Positions 1-10,265 of a stretch of 64,000 bases of DNA are shown piece by piece. Position 1 is the first letter of the stretch. Every line of letters begins with the position of its first letter. Source of the DNA: Pontibacter ruber. GTDB taxonomy: Bacteria; Bacteroidota; Bacteroidia; Cytophagales; Hymenobacteraceae. The notes under the pieces were generated by a model, which was given only the letters and a program-made list of their open reading frames with translations, did not search any database and had not been told where the DNA came from. Location: contig NZ_JALPRR010000002.1 in NCBI RefSeq assembly GCF_023630205.1, positions 124,001 to 188,000 on the forward strand. Reading direction: 5' to 3'. The position numbers and the translations under genes were made by a program.

Positions 1-2013
1 CATGAGCAGCTCCAGGAAAATGACATGCACCGGCGTGAAGATATTCGGATACTTCCAGCCCAGCACCAGCGGGATGGTTACAGTAAGTATGATCGGGATG
101 TGGATGGAGATGATGTAGCGTACCGCTTTTTTCAGGTTAGAGTAAATTTTCCGTCCGAGGCCTACGGCAAGCACCATCTTCTCCAGGTCGTCGTCGAGCA
201 GGATCAGGGCGCCTGCCCGTTTGGCAATTTCGGTTCCGCGCTGCCCCATTACCACGCCAATGTGCGCTGCTTTCAGGGCCGGTCCGTCGTTTACGCCATC
301 GCCGGTCATGGCTACTATTTCGCCGTTGTTTTGCAGAGCATGGATCAGGCGCAGCTTTGCCTCTGGAAACATGCGGGCAAACAGCTCCTTTTCCGATACC
401 TGGCGTTGTAATTCCTCCTCAGGCATTTTCATCACGTCATTACCAGTCAAGTACGAACCGCAGTCCCGGAAGCCACTTTCCCGGGCAATGGCGCTGGCTG
501 TTTCCGGGTAGTCCCCCGTTACCATTTTTACTTTAATGCCAGCCTGGTAGAACTGCTGCAGTACGTTTGCAATATTCTTTTTAGGCGGGTCGTAGAGGGC
601 CACCAGTCCTAAAAATTCCCAGTCGAACTCTGATTGATCTTTGGGGTAATCATCTGCCTTAAAAGGGGTTTTTGCTACGCCTAATACACGATAACCCTCT
701 GCTGCCAGCGCATGAATGGTGGCCTCCAACTGAGCTCTTGCAGCTGCTGGCAGGGCACATACCTCGATGATGCGTTCGGCGGCCCCTTTGCTGGCTACAA
801 TGCCTGCTCCGGCGCTGTTCTGGTACAGGTGCGTCATCATGGGCGGCTTGCCTGCCAGCGGGTATTCGTGCACCATGGTATAGTTGGGTCGCTCATCTGT
901 GGGAATGGCGGCTGCATAGGCCTGGTGCAGGGCCTGTTCCATCGGGTCGAAGGGCGTTGGTTCGCTCGCCCACATGGCGTATTCCAGCACCTGGTGGCAG
1001 GCAGCAGAGGTGCATGCTTCCGTATTCAGAAGCTGGGCGGAGGCGTAATCGTATACTTTGGCCAGCTGCATGGAATTTTCAGTGATGGTGCCGGTTTTGT
1101 CGAGGCAGATGACGGTAGCGGAGCCAAGCGTTTCCACCGTTCTCAGGCTTTTGGTCAGGATGTTGTGCCGGATCATGCGCCAGGCCCCGATCGCCATGAA
1201 TGTCGAAAAAGCAACCGGTATTTCTTCGGGCAGCACCGACATGGCCAGCGTAAGGCCAAAAAGCAAGCCCTGCAGCACATTTCCCGACTCGATATAATTC
1301 AGGAGCCACACCAGCAGGAAAGCCATAAAGCCAAACAGGGCCATGCGCCGCACAAATTGTGCTATCTGCAGCTGCAGTGGTGTTTCTGCTTCTTTCTCTG
1401 TTTCCAATGATTTTCCCAGTTTGCCGAGCTGCGTCTTCATGCCCACGGTTGTAACCTGAACGGTAGCCTGTCCCGAGGCCACAGTCGTGCCCATGGCCAG
1501 CTGGTTGTTATCTTCCTGGTTGTTTCGCACTACGGCATATGACTCACCGGTCAGCACAGATTCATCTACCGAAAAATCATGCGATTGGAGGATGAAGCCG
1601 TCAGCTGGGATCTGTTCGCCTTCGCGTACCAGCATCACGTCGTCTACTACAAGCTCTTCTGTAGGTATTTCCTGCTCCTTGCCATTGCGCACCACAGTTG
1701 CTCTTGGCTGCGAGAGCTTGCGCAGGGCATCAAGGGCATTCTTGCTGCGCACCTCCTGGAAAAACGAAATGCTTGACACCAGCAGAATAGCCACCAGCAT
1801 CATGATTCCTTCGGCGTACTCGGCAAGTATAAAGTATAAGCTGCAGGCCACCACCAGCAGAATAAACATGGGCTCGGTAACAATGTGCCGGAGCATCGTG
1901 AGCAGGGGATGATGCCCCCCGCTAGTTAGCTTGTTTAGCCCATGCTGCTGCCTGCTTTGCTGCACTTCTGCATCGGTAAGGCCGGTAAAGTGGTTGTTGG
2001 TAGGAGCAGCCAT
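1..2013 (-). CDS. Cation-translocating P-type ATPase (P2 / calcium-ATPase-like), 5' part
   Basis: ATP-driven inner-membrane cation pump, 671 codons visible; the 3' end (last membrane helices) lies beyond base 1. Visible in order: an N-terminal cation-ATPase domain, a first helix pair (about residues 45-80), the actuator loop with LTGES, a second helix pair followed by the metal-site helix reading PEEIP, the phosphorylation motif DKTGT with Asp305, and the hinge TGDGVND. The start ATG is at 2013. In eukaryotic SERCA/PMCA pumps the M4 motif is PEGLP; the Glu at the third position here is a variant, so the transported ion is not certain. The family is usually 830-900 residues, so about a fifth is missing only because of the window edge. 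A terminator for the upstream M36 gene separates the two, so it is probably transcribed alone. Family assignment is firm; calcium specificity is inference. Confidence 0.9.
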   Translation of the reverse strand, partial: MAAPTNNHFTGLTDAEVQQSRQQHGLNKLTSGGHHPLLTMLRHIVTEPMFILLVVACSLYFILAEYAEGIMMLVAILLVSSISFFQEVRSKNALDALRKLSQPRATVVRNGKEQEIPTEELVVDDVMLVREGEQIPADGFILQSHDFSVDESVLTGESYAVVRNNQEDNNQLAMGTTVASGQATVQVTTVGMKTQLGKLGKSLETEKEAETPLQLQIAQFVRRMALFGFMAFLLVWLLNYIESGNVLQGLLFGLTLAMSVLPEEIPVAFSTFMAIGAWRMIRHNILTKSLRTVETLGSATVICLDKTGTITENSMQLAKVYDYASAQLLNTEACTSAACHQVLEYAMWASEPTPFDPMEQALHQAYAAAIPTDERPNYTMVHEYPLAGKPPMMTHLYQNSAGAGIVASKGAAERIIEVCALPAAARAQLEATIHALAAEGYRVLGVAKTPFKADDYPKDQSEFDWEFLGLVALYDPPKKNIANVLQQFYQAGIKVKMVTGDYPETASAIARESGFRDCGSYLTGNDVMKMPEEELQRQVSEKELFARMFPEAKLRLIHALQNNGEIVAMTGDGVNDGPALKAAHIGVVMGQRGTEIAKRAGALILLDDDLEKMVLAVGLGRKIYSNLKKAVRYIISIHIPIILTVTIPLVLGWKYPNIFTPVHVIFLELLM

Positions 2014-2116
2014 AAGGTATTTCTCTGTTAGCCTCCTAAAGTATACGTATCGGCGAAAATAGGCTGATATAAAGTTGGTTATCGTATGATGCCTGCACAG
2101 TTGTTGTGTAAAAAAG

Positions 2117-2145
2117 AAAGCCACCCCGAACCTCGGGATGGCTTT
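2117..2145 (-). terminator. Rho-independent terminator of the M36 protease gene
   Basis: Inverted repeat: arms 2117-2129 and 2133-2145 with one mismatch and a 3-base loop. On the minus strand it is followed by a T-rich run (TTTCTTTTTT). It lies just past the stop of the M36 gene at 2169. Confidence 0.8.
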
Positions 2146-2168
2146 GCATTAGGGTTTATAGTACTTGT

Positions 2169-5100
2169 TTACTTTCTGACAATTACTTTATGCGTTTCGG
2201 TCTTGTCTCCGGCCCTTATCGTGAAGAAGTATACTCCTGAGGACAAGCCATCTAATGACAAGTCTGTACCTGTTCCGGCTTCTTCAGCTGTCAGCTGCTT
2301 TTGCATCAGTTGCTGGCCGAAAGCGTTGGTTACTGTTATCATTACCGGACCTGTTGCTGGTTTTGCCAGTTTCAGGTGAATTCTGTCCTGGGCCGGGTTC
2401 GGATAAAGTATAGCGCTGGCTTGTTCCGGAGCAAGTACTGCTGAGGTGAGGGACTGGCTCAGGCTCGCGTTCTTCAATACCAGCGTTTCTACAGTAGCCT
2501 GTGCGTCTCCGCCAAAGCGTGAAGTAACGTAGGCAGTGTTGATCACAGAAACCGGGTTGCTCACAACATCCACATTGTCGACATACCAGCCGGTGGCGCC
2601 GGTCAGTACATCAGAACCCATGCGGAAGCGGATGAGCGCCTTTTGCCCTTTGTAACTGCTCAGGTCCACGATCGTCTGGATGTAGCCGTTGCTGCCGCCT
2701 GTAAAGGCTGGCCCTACGATGGTAGATGCGTTTGCCAGTGGAATTTCTCCGTTATAACCGTTCTGGATCATTTTGCTGCCCAGGTTGCTCCAGGTCAGGC
2801 CGCTGTTGGTACTGATCTCGACCACTCCGCCATCAAAACCTGCCTCGGTAGCAAAGCTGTGCCAGAAACGCAGCAACGCATTTTCTCCGATTGTTACCGG
2901 CTGCGCTGTTACCAGGTACTGATCGCTATAGGCATCCGGGTCTACAGCAAACCAGGAGGTGGTGCCGCTGAACGGGTTTTTCGTGCTGAGCTGCCAGTCG
3001 CTCAGGCCAAGGCCGTGCGAGGTTTTCCATTTTCCACCGCCATTTTCCATGTCATCCTGGAAGTACACGGTGGTGCCGCTGCCCTTGTTCACGCGTACTT
3101 TGAACGTGCGGTTGATGGTCTCGCCCTGGGTCATTTTCACCGACTTGAAGGTTACCACGCCGTTCGAAAGTTTTGGCGCATCTGCTGTAGACTCCTGTAC
3201 AAAGACAGTACCCTCCGGAAGCGGGTTAGTTATACTTACTCCGTTCACAGAACTTGCTGTCTCGTTCTTTACGCTGATGTTGTAGGTCAGCACCTCGCCG
3301 TCCACTACAGGAGAAGGAGTTGCTTGTACTTTGATTGCCAGTTTCGGATTGCAGGAAGGCGGCATATCGAAAGCCTCAACACCATCCGTCAGGTCGTCGT
3401 TACTGCCCTGCTTGGCACTGTAGCCCAAACCTCGTTTGGCGAAGGCCCGCCAGATGTAGCACTGGTTCGCTCCGCCGTTGTTGATGCGGTCGGCAGCAAG
3501 TATGGCATCGCGGGCGTCGATAAAGCCAGGGCTGCAAGGCTGTAGTTTCAGGCCATCTATGATCAGCTGCAGGGCTAGGTTGTTGCCGCCTTTGCCGCTG
3601 TAAATGTTCGGATCGTAGCCGTACTCATCGATCAGGTTCCAGGTCATGTCCCACAGCATGGTTGCCCAGATAAAGCCTACCCCATGAGGTACAGAGATTT
3701 CGGGATTAGAAATATCCCCATAAGTATAAGGGTTTATGCCCATGTCGGTGCTGTAAGGTGCCGGACGAATACCGCCGCCATCGGTTGCTTCAGAAAGTAC
3801 ATAAGTGCCAATGCCACGGCGCTGCGGGCCTGTGTCGCCTGCTTTCATGGTCATGTACAGGGCAAAGAAGTCGCTCCAGCCTTCGCCGCCCTGCTCAGCG
3901 CCGGATAAGCACTGCGTGCTTGGGCCTCCGGTAAGTCGGGTAGAGATGCCATGGCCGTATTCGTGGGCGATGATGCCGTTGTCCAGGTCGCCGTCTTTCA
4001 GCGGAGGAACACCGCCTTCGCGCCGAACAGCTCCTGTGAGCCCCTGTGCCAGGGCAGCTTTCAGTTTATCGCCATCTGCCTTGCTGATCATGATAGCCGG
4101 AATGAGCACGGCGGTGCCTGTTTCATCACCACCCATCGATGCTGCAGGGCCATCTACGTTATTCACCACGATAACCGCTGTGGCACCCGAAGCCTGTGCA
4201 TTCAGGGCCTTCTCAATAAAAGAACAATCGCCGCGGTCTACCATAGCAATATTGCCTGTGATGGCACTTTGGTTGGCAAATGGAACCGGTACCGAACCTT
4301 TTGGTAGAGTCGTGGTACCGCTGCAGCCTTTGCTTGGGTCTGCAAGTACGATCTTACCACTTACACCTGTTTCGTTGATGTCTGGGCCAAAGGCGGCCTG
4401 CACGCCGGTATAAGAACCTGCCACAGAAGACGGTGCCGAAATGTGCAGCAGCTTGGCTGGCAGCGAGGAGGTCCAGAGGTACATCTGCATACGACCCGGC
4501 ACACCATCCTGCAGCGTCAGGAAGTTGGCATTGTTGGTGCCGCCGCCGTCCTGTGCCTCGGCCATTACACCGTCCAGCCCCTGACCTGTGCCGGAGAAGT
4601 TGGTCTGCTGAAAGTTGCCGCTTACTTCGTCAAAACCATACTGGTAGAAAACGTCGTGCATCAGGTTGTTCCAGTAGAACAGGTTGGTGGTAGCAGCCTG
4701 AACATACGTTGCCGGCTCCTGTGTGAAATCTATCGGGAAGTCGAATTTCAGGTCGAAACCGCCATCCGGGCTAATGCCGGCGTTGGCACCTGCACGGTCT
4801 TCGTAGGCATGTACGTTGTTGCCTTTGGTGATCGTATAGGAGAGGGTACCGTCGTTGTGCCATCCCAGTGGAGATGCTGCGGTATTTTCCTTTCCGGTAA
4901 CCAGTGTTCTTTCGCCGTGGTTGGGTGTTTCGTAGGGTACATCAAATATGCGGTAGGTGCCACTGCTAGCGATCAGTTCGGCGGCACTGCTGGCTGTAGC
5001 TCGTGGGGCAAGCAATTGGGTATAAAAATCCTGCCTGGCTTTCTGCTGCGTCAGTTTTATACTTCCGGCTTCCTTTGAAGCCCGGTTCATACTTGCCTTT

Positions 5101-5813
5101 TCTGCTCCTGCCGGCTGGTCTGTTACTACTTCGGCACCCCATCGGTCGTGCACTACCAGGTCCTCCTGCTTCAGTACGTTGCCAGTGGCGGCATCCACGC
5201 GCGTGTTCCAGTAGTGCTGCGCATCCAGGTTGTAAATAGCCACTTCCCATGCCAGGCGTACCTCTCCATTCTTCATAGGCTGGTACACCAGTTTGGCCGG
5301 AATAGGCGATAACGAAATGCCGCCATCGCTCAGCACCACTGCTTTGGCTGCTGCCGTTACTTTGTCGGTAGGCTTTTTGTGCTCCTTTACCTCGATCGGC
5401 TTCTTGGTATTGAGCTTGAGGTGACGTGCTGCTGCCTGTGCTGCCTGGGGGGCAGATAAAGAGGCATTGCTGCTTTTGATAGTGCTCCGCAGGTTAGGAA
5501 TAAAGCGGTTGCCCATGTTGATGACGTTACCCTCGCGATCGATGTTGATGTTGAGGTTGGCGTCCACCACCTCGATGCCCTGGAAACGCTGGCGCAGGTA
5601 AATGTGCGTTACACCGCTTTTCTTGCTTACATACTGGTCAGTTATTACATAATCCGAGAGGTCAGCAGTAGTTAGTTTATACTCAGCCTTGGTCTGGTCT
5701 ATGTGTCGGAGGGCAATGTCTAGTGCCGATTGTGCATTTGCTGTACTTGTTAAGAGCATGAAGAGCATCATACCCAGCAGGCACAGCAAATTGTGCGTAG
5801 TTTTTAGTCTCAT
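2169..5813 (-). CDS. M36 (fungalysin) family secreted metalloprotease with T9SS type A sorting domain
   Basis: Extracellular zinc endopeptidase of 1214 residues. In order: signal peptide (residues 1-27), fungalysin/thermolysin-type propeptide (about 40-190), M36 catalytic region with HEYGH (His617, Glu618, His621) and a downstream EGWSDFF segment holding the likely third zinc ligand, a protease-associated (PA) domain inserted before the catalytic motif, a DUF11-like beta domain after it, a beta-sandwich region, and a C-terminal type A T9SS signal (YPNPAQD... ending KVIVRK). The start was set at the ATG at 5813 because it places the hydrophobic signal at the N-terminus; a TTG at 5882 in frame would add 23 non-signal residues. 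It is expected to cross the outer membrane by the type IX system and be processed there. Probable role: degradation of environmental protein. Confidence 0.92.
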   Translation of the reverse strand: MRLKTTHNLLCLLGMMLFMLLTSTANAQSALDIALRHIDQTKAEYKLTTADLSDYVITDQYVSKKSGVTHIYLRQRFQGIEVVDANLNINIDREGNVINMGNRFIPNLRSTIKSSNASLSAPQAAQAAARHLKLNTKKPIEVKEHKKPTDKVTAAAKAVVLSDGGISLSPIPAKLVYQPMKNGEVRLAWEVAIYNLDAQHYWNTRVDAATGNVLKQEDLVVHDRWGAEVVTDQPAGAEKASMNRASKEAGSIKLTQQKARQDFYTQLLAPRATASSAAELIASSGTYRIFDVPYETPNHGERTLVTGKENTAASPLGWHNDGTLSYTITKGNNVHAYEDRAGANAGISPDGGFDLKFDFPIDFTQEPATYVQAATTNLFYWNNLMHDVFYQYGFDEVSGNFQQTNFSGTGQGLDGVMAEAQDGGGTNNANFLTLQDGVPGRMQMYLWTSSLPAKLLHISAPSSVAGSYTGVQAAFGPDINETGVSGKIVLADPSKGCSGTTTLPKGSVPVPFANQSAITGNIAMVDRGDCSFIEKALNAQASGATAVIVVNNVDGPAASMGGDETGTAVLIPAIMISKADGDKLKAALAQGLTGAVRREGGVPPLKDGDLDNGIIAHEYGHGISTRLTGGPSTQCLSGAEQGGEGWSDFFALYMTMKAGDTGPQRRGIGTYVLSEATDGGGIRPAPYSTDMGINPYTYGDISNPEISVPHGVGFIWATMLWDMTWNLIDEYGYDPNIYSGKGGNNLALQLIIDGLKLQPCSPGFIDARDAILAADRINNGGANQCYIWRAFAKRGLGYSAKQGSNDDLTDGVEAFDMPPSCNPKLAIKVQATPSPVVDGEVLTYNISVKNETASSVNGVSITNPLPEGTVFVQESTADAPKLSNGVVTFKSVKMTQGETINRTFKVRVNKGSGTTVYFQDDMENGGGKWKTSHGLGLSDWQLSTKNPFSGTTSWFAVDPDAYSDQYLVTAQPVTIGENALLRFWHSFATEAGFDGGVVEISTNSGLTWSNLGSKMIQNGYNGEIPLANASTIVGPAFTGGSNGYIQTIVDLSSYKGQKALIRFRMGSDVLTGATGWYVDNVDVVSNPVSVINTAYVTSRFGGDAQATVETLVLKNASLSQSLTSAVLAPEQASAILYPNPAQDRIHLKLAKPATGPVMITVTNAFGQQLMQKQLTAEEAGTGTDLSLDGLSSGVYFFTIRAGDKTETHKVIVRK

Positions 5814-6394
5814 AAGCGGTGTCGTTTGTTTTAAAGGTGTTACATATGGTACTGTTTGGTAAGCGGATATTATCTGTTTCAATAGAAGGTATTTGTACTC
5901 TCAGGGTGAAGCCATCACTGGTTGGGTAAATAATGTTCTTTGAAAAGTGCAGTGATGTAAAGCCTGTTGCTTCGGGTTTTTTGTTCGCGATGAGATATTT
6001 ACGAGGCCTGAAACATGTTGGATTCTGGCGTTATAACAATGGAATTATTGAAATAGTACTTTTCCAGAAAGATAAGACGTGTATTAAGAGCGAAAAAGAG
6101 CAATGGGAGGAGTGAAGTCATAAAATCTGCTAATCAGGCGGGAGAGGCATAGGGAATGCAATAACTGCAGCAGCAGTAGGGGAATGCAATTAAAAGATGT
6201 GGGGTGTTGGTAGTAATTTGTTTAATATTATAATTTTTTCAATAATGTATATAATCAATATTCAGGAGCTTTAGTACCCTTATTACAGGAGCGGAAGCAA
6301 GGTAATGGTAGTAGGAATTATACTTTTTTAGAAGAAAAATTTTTAGAACTGTTTTTTTAAAAACTGTTGCTCCGGATGGTTACTGCACCTCGCT
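5814..6394. other. Gene-free AT-rich intergenic region
   Basis: About 580 bases between the start of the M36 gene and the end of the ceramidase-like gene, both on the minus strand. It should hold the M36 promoter, but no convincing TTTG / TAnnTTTG pair was found. A 60-codon open frame at 5933-6115 (+) has AT-rich, non-coding-like composition and was not accepted. Confidence 0.5.
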
Positions 6395-7744
6395 TTAGGG
6401 TCTGTACAGCCCGATCATCCTACGGAGCACCTCCTGCAGGTAACTGCCGCTATGCGGACCGTAAAAGTTCATCGCCCTCGCCTCGTACTTCTTCAACTTG
6501 TAGTGTTCATCCGGAATGATGTAGCCCAGGTAGCCGCCGTTGAACCCTGTCACCAGCAGGTGCTGCTCTTGCTCTTTTGCCTGCTGCTCCAGTTCCGACA
6601 TGAACTCCCCGGAATAATCAGCAGGCATACCCAGCATGATCGTGTTGCCGAGCTGCAGGCTGCTCAGGTAAGCCGGATATCTGCCAAACAAAGTATAAAA
6701 CAGGCCAGGCGCAAAGCGGTGGTTGTCGCCGATGCGCCACTGGGGCTCAGGTAAGTAGAGCGGCAGGCGTGAGGAGCCGAGCCTGGACGTATAAGCTGTT
6801 TTTACTGCAGGAACTGCTGCCAGTATAAGCTGTGCCAGTGCCTGCCCTGTTTCCTGCACGCTTTCAAAGCTGTCGCCGTGGTGGTAGACGGCCCGGTGGC
6901 TGGCAACAGCCCCGGCCGAGAAAGCAGCAAAATCATACTTCTGTTCCAGAGCATATACCAGTGCGCCCGGGTAGTCGCGGGAAAGGATAGGCTGCATAGA
7001 GGGAAGTATGGTCGGGTGTGCGGCGAAAGTGCAAAGTATGGCAGTGCTGCCGGAGGCTTGCTCAAATTTCAGGAAGCGCAGCAGCGTGTCGCGGGCAGCC
7101 TCGGAGCCGGTGAGGCGGTTGCTAACCCATGAGGCGGCGTTTATACTTCCGTAGCCGAAGCGGGTGGGTTGCAGGTTAGCCTGCGCCAGTTTTATACTTT
7201 GCAGGATCTTCTCCGTCGTCTGTTGCACCACACGTTTTTTATACTTGCCTGCCATGATACGGCCCGCGAGCTTTTTGCCCCAGCCGCCAAAGCTGGTGTG
7301 GGTGTGCGTGGCAGTTAAGTATACCTGCTCCGGCCTTAGCCCATGTGCAGCATACTTTTGCTCCAGGGCAGCTGTTATTTCCATCGGCGCGATCAGCATG
7401 TCCAGCGCTACAAAGTATGTCTGGCTCTTGCCGTTATCAAAAGCAAAGGTGCGCACCCACACCGAATCGTGCACCTGGTTATACTTCATGCCGCGGCGTT
7501 TGCCGTAGCCGGCCATCGGTGTTCCAACTTCAGGTGTGATATTCACTTTTGCCCAGCCAGCCTGCAGGGTATCGGCCATGGTGGCTGGCTGCTGCTCCTG
7601 TAATCCTTTTAAGGTTTGGGTATAGTAGCTGGTCTGCTGGTACGGGGTGCGGTCCAGGCGCTGCACCACACAGGACGGTGCTACAAAGAGCAACAGCAGC
7701 CAGCAGAGGCTGAACAAGGAGGATTTAGGATAATTCGGGCGCAT
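6395..7744 (-). CDS. Neutral/alkaline ceramidase-like lipoprotein
   Basis: Protein of 449 residues with a lipoprotein signal (LLFVAPSC, Cys near residue 25), so exported and lipid-anchored. The body matches the N-terminal catalytic domain of neutral/alkaline non-lysosomal ceramidase: NITPEVGTPMAGYG near residue 70, and the His-rich zinc motif THTHTSFGGW near residue 150. True ceramidases are about 650-700 residues with an extra C-terminal domain; that domain is absent, which is common for short Bacteroidota members of unknown substrate. ATG at 7744 is used; the preceding TTG is the only alternative. Substrate (ceramide, sphingolipid or another amide/ester) is not shown by the sequence. Divergent from tex. 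Confidence 0.82.
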   Translation of the reverse strand: MRPNYPKSSLFSLCWLLLLFVAPSCVVQRLDRTPYQQTSYYTQTLKGLQEQQPATMADTLQAGWAKVNITPEVGTPMAGYGKRRGMKYNQVHDSVWVRTFAFDNGKSQTYFVALDMLIAPMEITAALEQKYAAHGLRPEQVYLTATHTHTSFGGWGKKLAGRIMAGKYKKRVVQQTTEKILQSIKLAQANLQPTRFGYGSINAASWVSNRLTGSEAARDTLLRFLKFEQASGSTAILCTFAAHPTILPSMQPILSRDYPGALVYALEQKYDFAAFSAGAVASHRAVYHHGDSFESVQETGQALAQLILAAVPAVKTAYTSRLGSSRLPLYLPEPQWRIGDNHRFAPGLFYTLFGRYPAYLSSLQLGNTIMLGMPADYSGEFMSELEQQAKEQEQHLLVTGFNGGYLGYIIPDEHYKLKKYEARAMNFYGPHSGSYLQEVLRRMIGLYRP

Positions 7745-8009
7745 CAATCCGACTAAGATACGAAATTAAAGCAGCTGTGGCCTGAGCAGCAGAAGTTTAG
7801 CGTGCCGGTTAATTTACCCGGGCCAGTTGTTTCCGGTTTCAGGCAATATCCCTTAAATTTGGCGTTTCTATAATCCGGAATTATACTTCCGGACCTGTAA
7901 AAAAGAGCGGGCGGAGCAGCGGTGATAGGCTCATAATCAAGCATTCTATACTTTCCTGCACCTGCTTCAGTCCCTTTTTAAAGAGATTTTTGCGTCATTC
8001 CCAATACTT

Positions 8010-10265
8010 ATGGAACCGAATATCGACCACTTATTAAAGATTGCCACCGAGCTCAGCATCACCATCAAACAGGTGGAGGCCACGGCCACCCTGCTGGACG
8101 AGGGAGCTACTGTACCGTTTATTTCGCGCTACCGCAAAGAAGCGACCGGCTCGCTGGACGAGGTACAGATCGCTGCTATCCGCGACCGTATGGAGCAGCT
8201 GCGCGAGCTCGATAAGCGCCGCGAAAGCATCCTCAAATCTATCAAAGACCAGGAGAAGCTGACGCCGGAACTGGAGGCGCAGATCCTTGCTGCCGAAACC
8301 ATGGCTGCCTTGGAAGACATTTACCTTCCTTACAAGCCGAAGCGGCGCACCAAAGCCACCATTGCCCGCGAAAAAGGACTAGAGCCACTGGCACAGCGCC
8401 TGTTCGAGCAGGAAAACTTTGACGTAACGGCAGAAGCAGCCAACTATATCTCGGAAGAGAAAGAAGTAAAAGATACTGCTGAAGCGCTCGCCGGTGCCCG
8501 CGACATCATGGCCGAGTGGATGAACGAGAACGCCGAAGCGCGTGCCACCATGCGCCAGATCTTCGAGAAAAAGGGCGTGTTCAAGAGCCGCGTAATGATG
8601 GGCAAGGAAGAAGAAGGCCAGAAGTTCAAAGACTATTTTGAGTGGGAAGAGCCGATCGAGAAAGCCCCTTCGCACCGCATTTTGGCCATGCGCCGCGGTG
8701 AGACCGAAATGGTGCTCATGCTGAGTGCGCAGCCCGATGAAGAAGAAGCAATTGCAAAGCTGGAGTCGATGTTCGTGAAAGGCCACAACGCTGCTTCCGA
8801 GCAGGTGAAGCTGGCTGCCAAAGATTGCTACAAGCGTTTGCTAAAGCTGAGTATGGAAACCGAAGTGCGCCTGAGCTCAAAGAAGCGTGCCGATGAAGAA
8901 GCCATCCGTGTATTTGCCGATAACCTGCGCCAGCTGCTGTTGTCTTCGCCACTCGGGCAGAAAACTGTGCTGGCCCTGGACCCAGGTTTCCGGACCGGTG
9001 TGAAGTCGGTGGTGCTCGACAAGCAGGGCAAGCTGCTGCACAACGAAACCATTTATGCCCACTCTGGCCAGCGCCAGCAGGAAGAAGCAGCGCAGGCTGT
9101 CCGTTACATGGTTACCCGCTTCGAAGTAGAAGCCATTGCCATCGGCAACGGTACGGCCAGCCGCGAAACGGAAGCTTTTGTGAAGAGTCTGAAATTGCCG
9201 GCTTCGGTGCAGGTGGTGATGGTGAACGAAAGCGGTGCCTCAATTTACTCAGCCTCCGAAGTAGCCCGTGAGGAATTCCCGGATCAGGACGTGACGGTGC
9301 GTGGTGCCGTTTCCATCGGCCGCCGTCTGATGGACCCGCTGGCCGAATTGGTAAAGATCGATCCAAAAAGTATCGGTGTAGGCCAGTACCAGCACGACGT
9401 GGATCAAACTGCCCTGAAGCACTCGTTAGACGATGTGGTGATGAGCTGCGTGAACGCCGTGGGCGTGGAAGTGAACACGGCCAGCAAGCAGTTGCTGACC
9501 TACGTTTCCGGCCTGGGACCATCCTTAGCCCAGAACATTGTAGAATATCGCAACCAGAACGGGCCTTTCCGTACGCGCACCGAGCTAAAGAAAGTACCGC
9601 GCCTGGGAGATAAAGCTTTTGAACAGGCAGCAGGCTTCCTGCGCATCCGCAACGCTGCCAACCCGCTCGACTCTTCGGCGGTGCACCCGGAAAGCTACCC
9701 GATTGTGGAGCAGATGGCCAAAGACCTGGGCGTAACGGTGCAGGACCTGATCCAGAAAGAAGAGCTGCGCAAGCAGATCAACCTGAAAAAATACGTAACC
9801 GAAACGGTAGGTCTGCCGACCTTGCAGGACATCGTAAGCGAACTGGCCAAGCCAGGCCGCGACCCGCGCCAGACCTTTGAGGCGTTCAGCTTTACCGAAG
9901 GCGTGAACGAGATCAAAGACCTGCGCGAAGGCATGAAGCTACCGGGCATCGTGACAAACGTGGCAGCCTTCGGTGCCTTTGTGGACGTTGGGGTGCACCA
10001 GGATGGCCTGGTACACGTGAGCCATTTGTCAGACCGCTTTGTAAGCAACCCGCACGACGTGGTGAAAGTAGGGCAGAAGGTAGAAGTGACCGTGCTGGAA
10101 GTGGATGTGAACCGCAAACGCATCTCCTTAAGTATGAAAGGCGACCCTGCGGCACCTAAGCCAGCCGGCGGCGGTAACCGCAGCAAAGGCGGCAACAAGA
10201 AAGAAGAAGAGCCGATGAATGACTTCCAGGCGAAACTTGCCCAGCTGAAAGGTAGGTTCAAGTAA
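8010..10265 (+). CDS. tex: Tex family RNA-binding transcription accessory protein
   Basis: Cytoplasmic nucleic-acid binding protein of 751 residues. In order: Tex N-terminal helical domain (LLDEGATVPFISRYRKEATG is the family signature, residues 27-46), a YqgF/RNase H-like fold (LALDPGFRTGVK near 325), helix-hairpin-helix (SGLGPSLAQNIVEYR near 500), and a C-terminal S1 RNA-binding domain (GIVTNVAAFGAFVDVGV, about 645-715) followed by a basic tail. Length is normal for Tex. ATG at 8010. It is transcribed alone, with a strong terminator at 10294. The gene contains no copy of the AAGTATA heptamer that is abundant elsewhere in the window, perhaps because of strong codon constraint. Confidence 0.96.
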   Translation: MEPNIDHLLKIATELSITIKQVEATATLLDEGATVPFISRYRKEATGSLDEVQIAAIRDRMEQLRELDKRRESILKSIKDQEKLTPELEAQILAAETMAALEDIYLPYKPKRRTKATIAREKGLEPLAQRLFEQENFDVTAEAANYISEEKEVKDTAEALAGARDIMAEWMNENAEARATMRQIFEKKGVFKSRVMMGKEEEGQKFKDYFEWEEPIEKAPSHRILAMRRGETEMVLMLSAQPDEEEAIAKLESMFVKGHNAASEQVKLAAKDCYKRLLKLSMETEVRLSSKKRADEEAIRVFADNLRQLLLSSPLGQKTVLALDPGFRTGVKSVVLDKQGKLLHNETIYAHSGQRQQEEAAQAVRYMVTRFEVEAIAIGNGTASRETEAFVKSLKLPASVQVVMVNESGASIYSASEVAREEFPDQDVTVRGAVSIGRRLMDPLAELVKIDPKSIGVGQYQHDVDQTALKHSLDDVVMSCVNAVGVEVNTASKQLLTYVSGLGPSLAQNIVEYRNQNGPFRTRTELKKVPRLGDKAFEQAAGFLRIRNAANPLDSSAVHPESYPIVEQMAKDLGVTVQDLIQKEELRKQINLKKYVTETVGLPTLQDIVSELAKPGRDPRQTFEAFSFTEGVNEIKDLREGMKLPGIVTNVAAFGAFVDVGVHQDGLVHVSHLSDRFVSNPHDVVKVGQKVEVTVLEVDVNRKRISLSMKGDPAAPKPAGGGNRSKGGNKKEEEPMNDFQAKLAQLKGRFK

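Noticed and set aside
2643..3545. 300-codon open frame on the plus strand
   Set aside because: Antisense to the M36 protease, whose protein domains and codon use are coherent; no homology or start context.
5933..6115. 60-codon plus-strand ORF in the intergenic region
   Set aside because: AT-rich with non-coding composition and no recognisable domain.
7753..7944. 63-codon minus-strand ORF between the ceramidase-like gene and tex
   Set aside because: Lies in the divergent promoter region; Cys- and Ser-rich random-like peptide.
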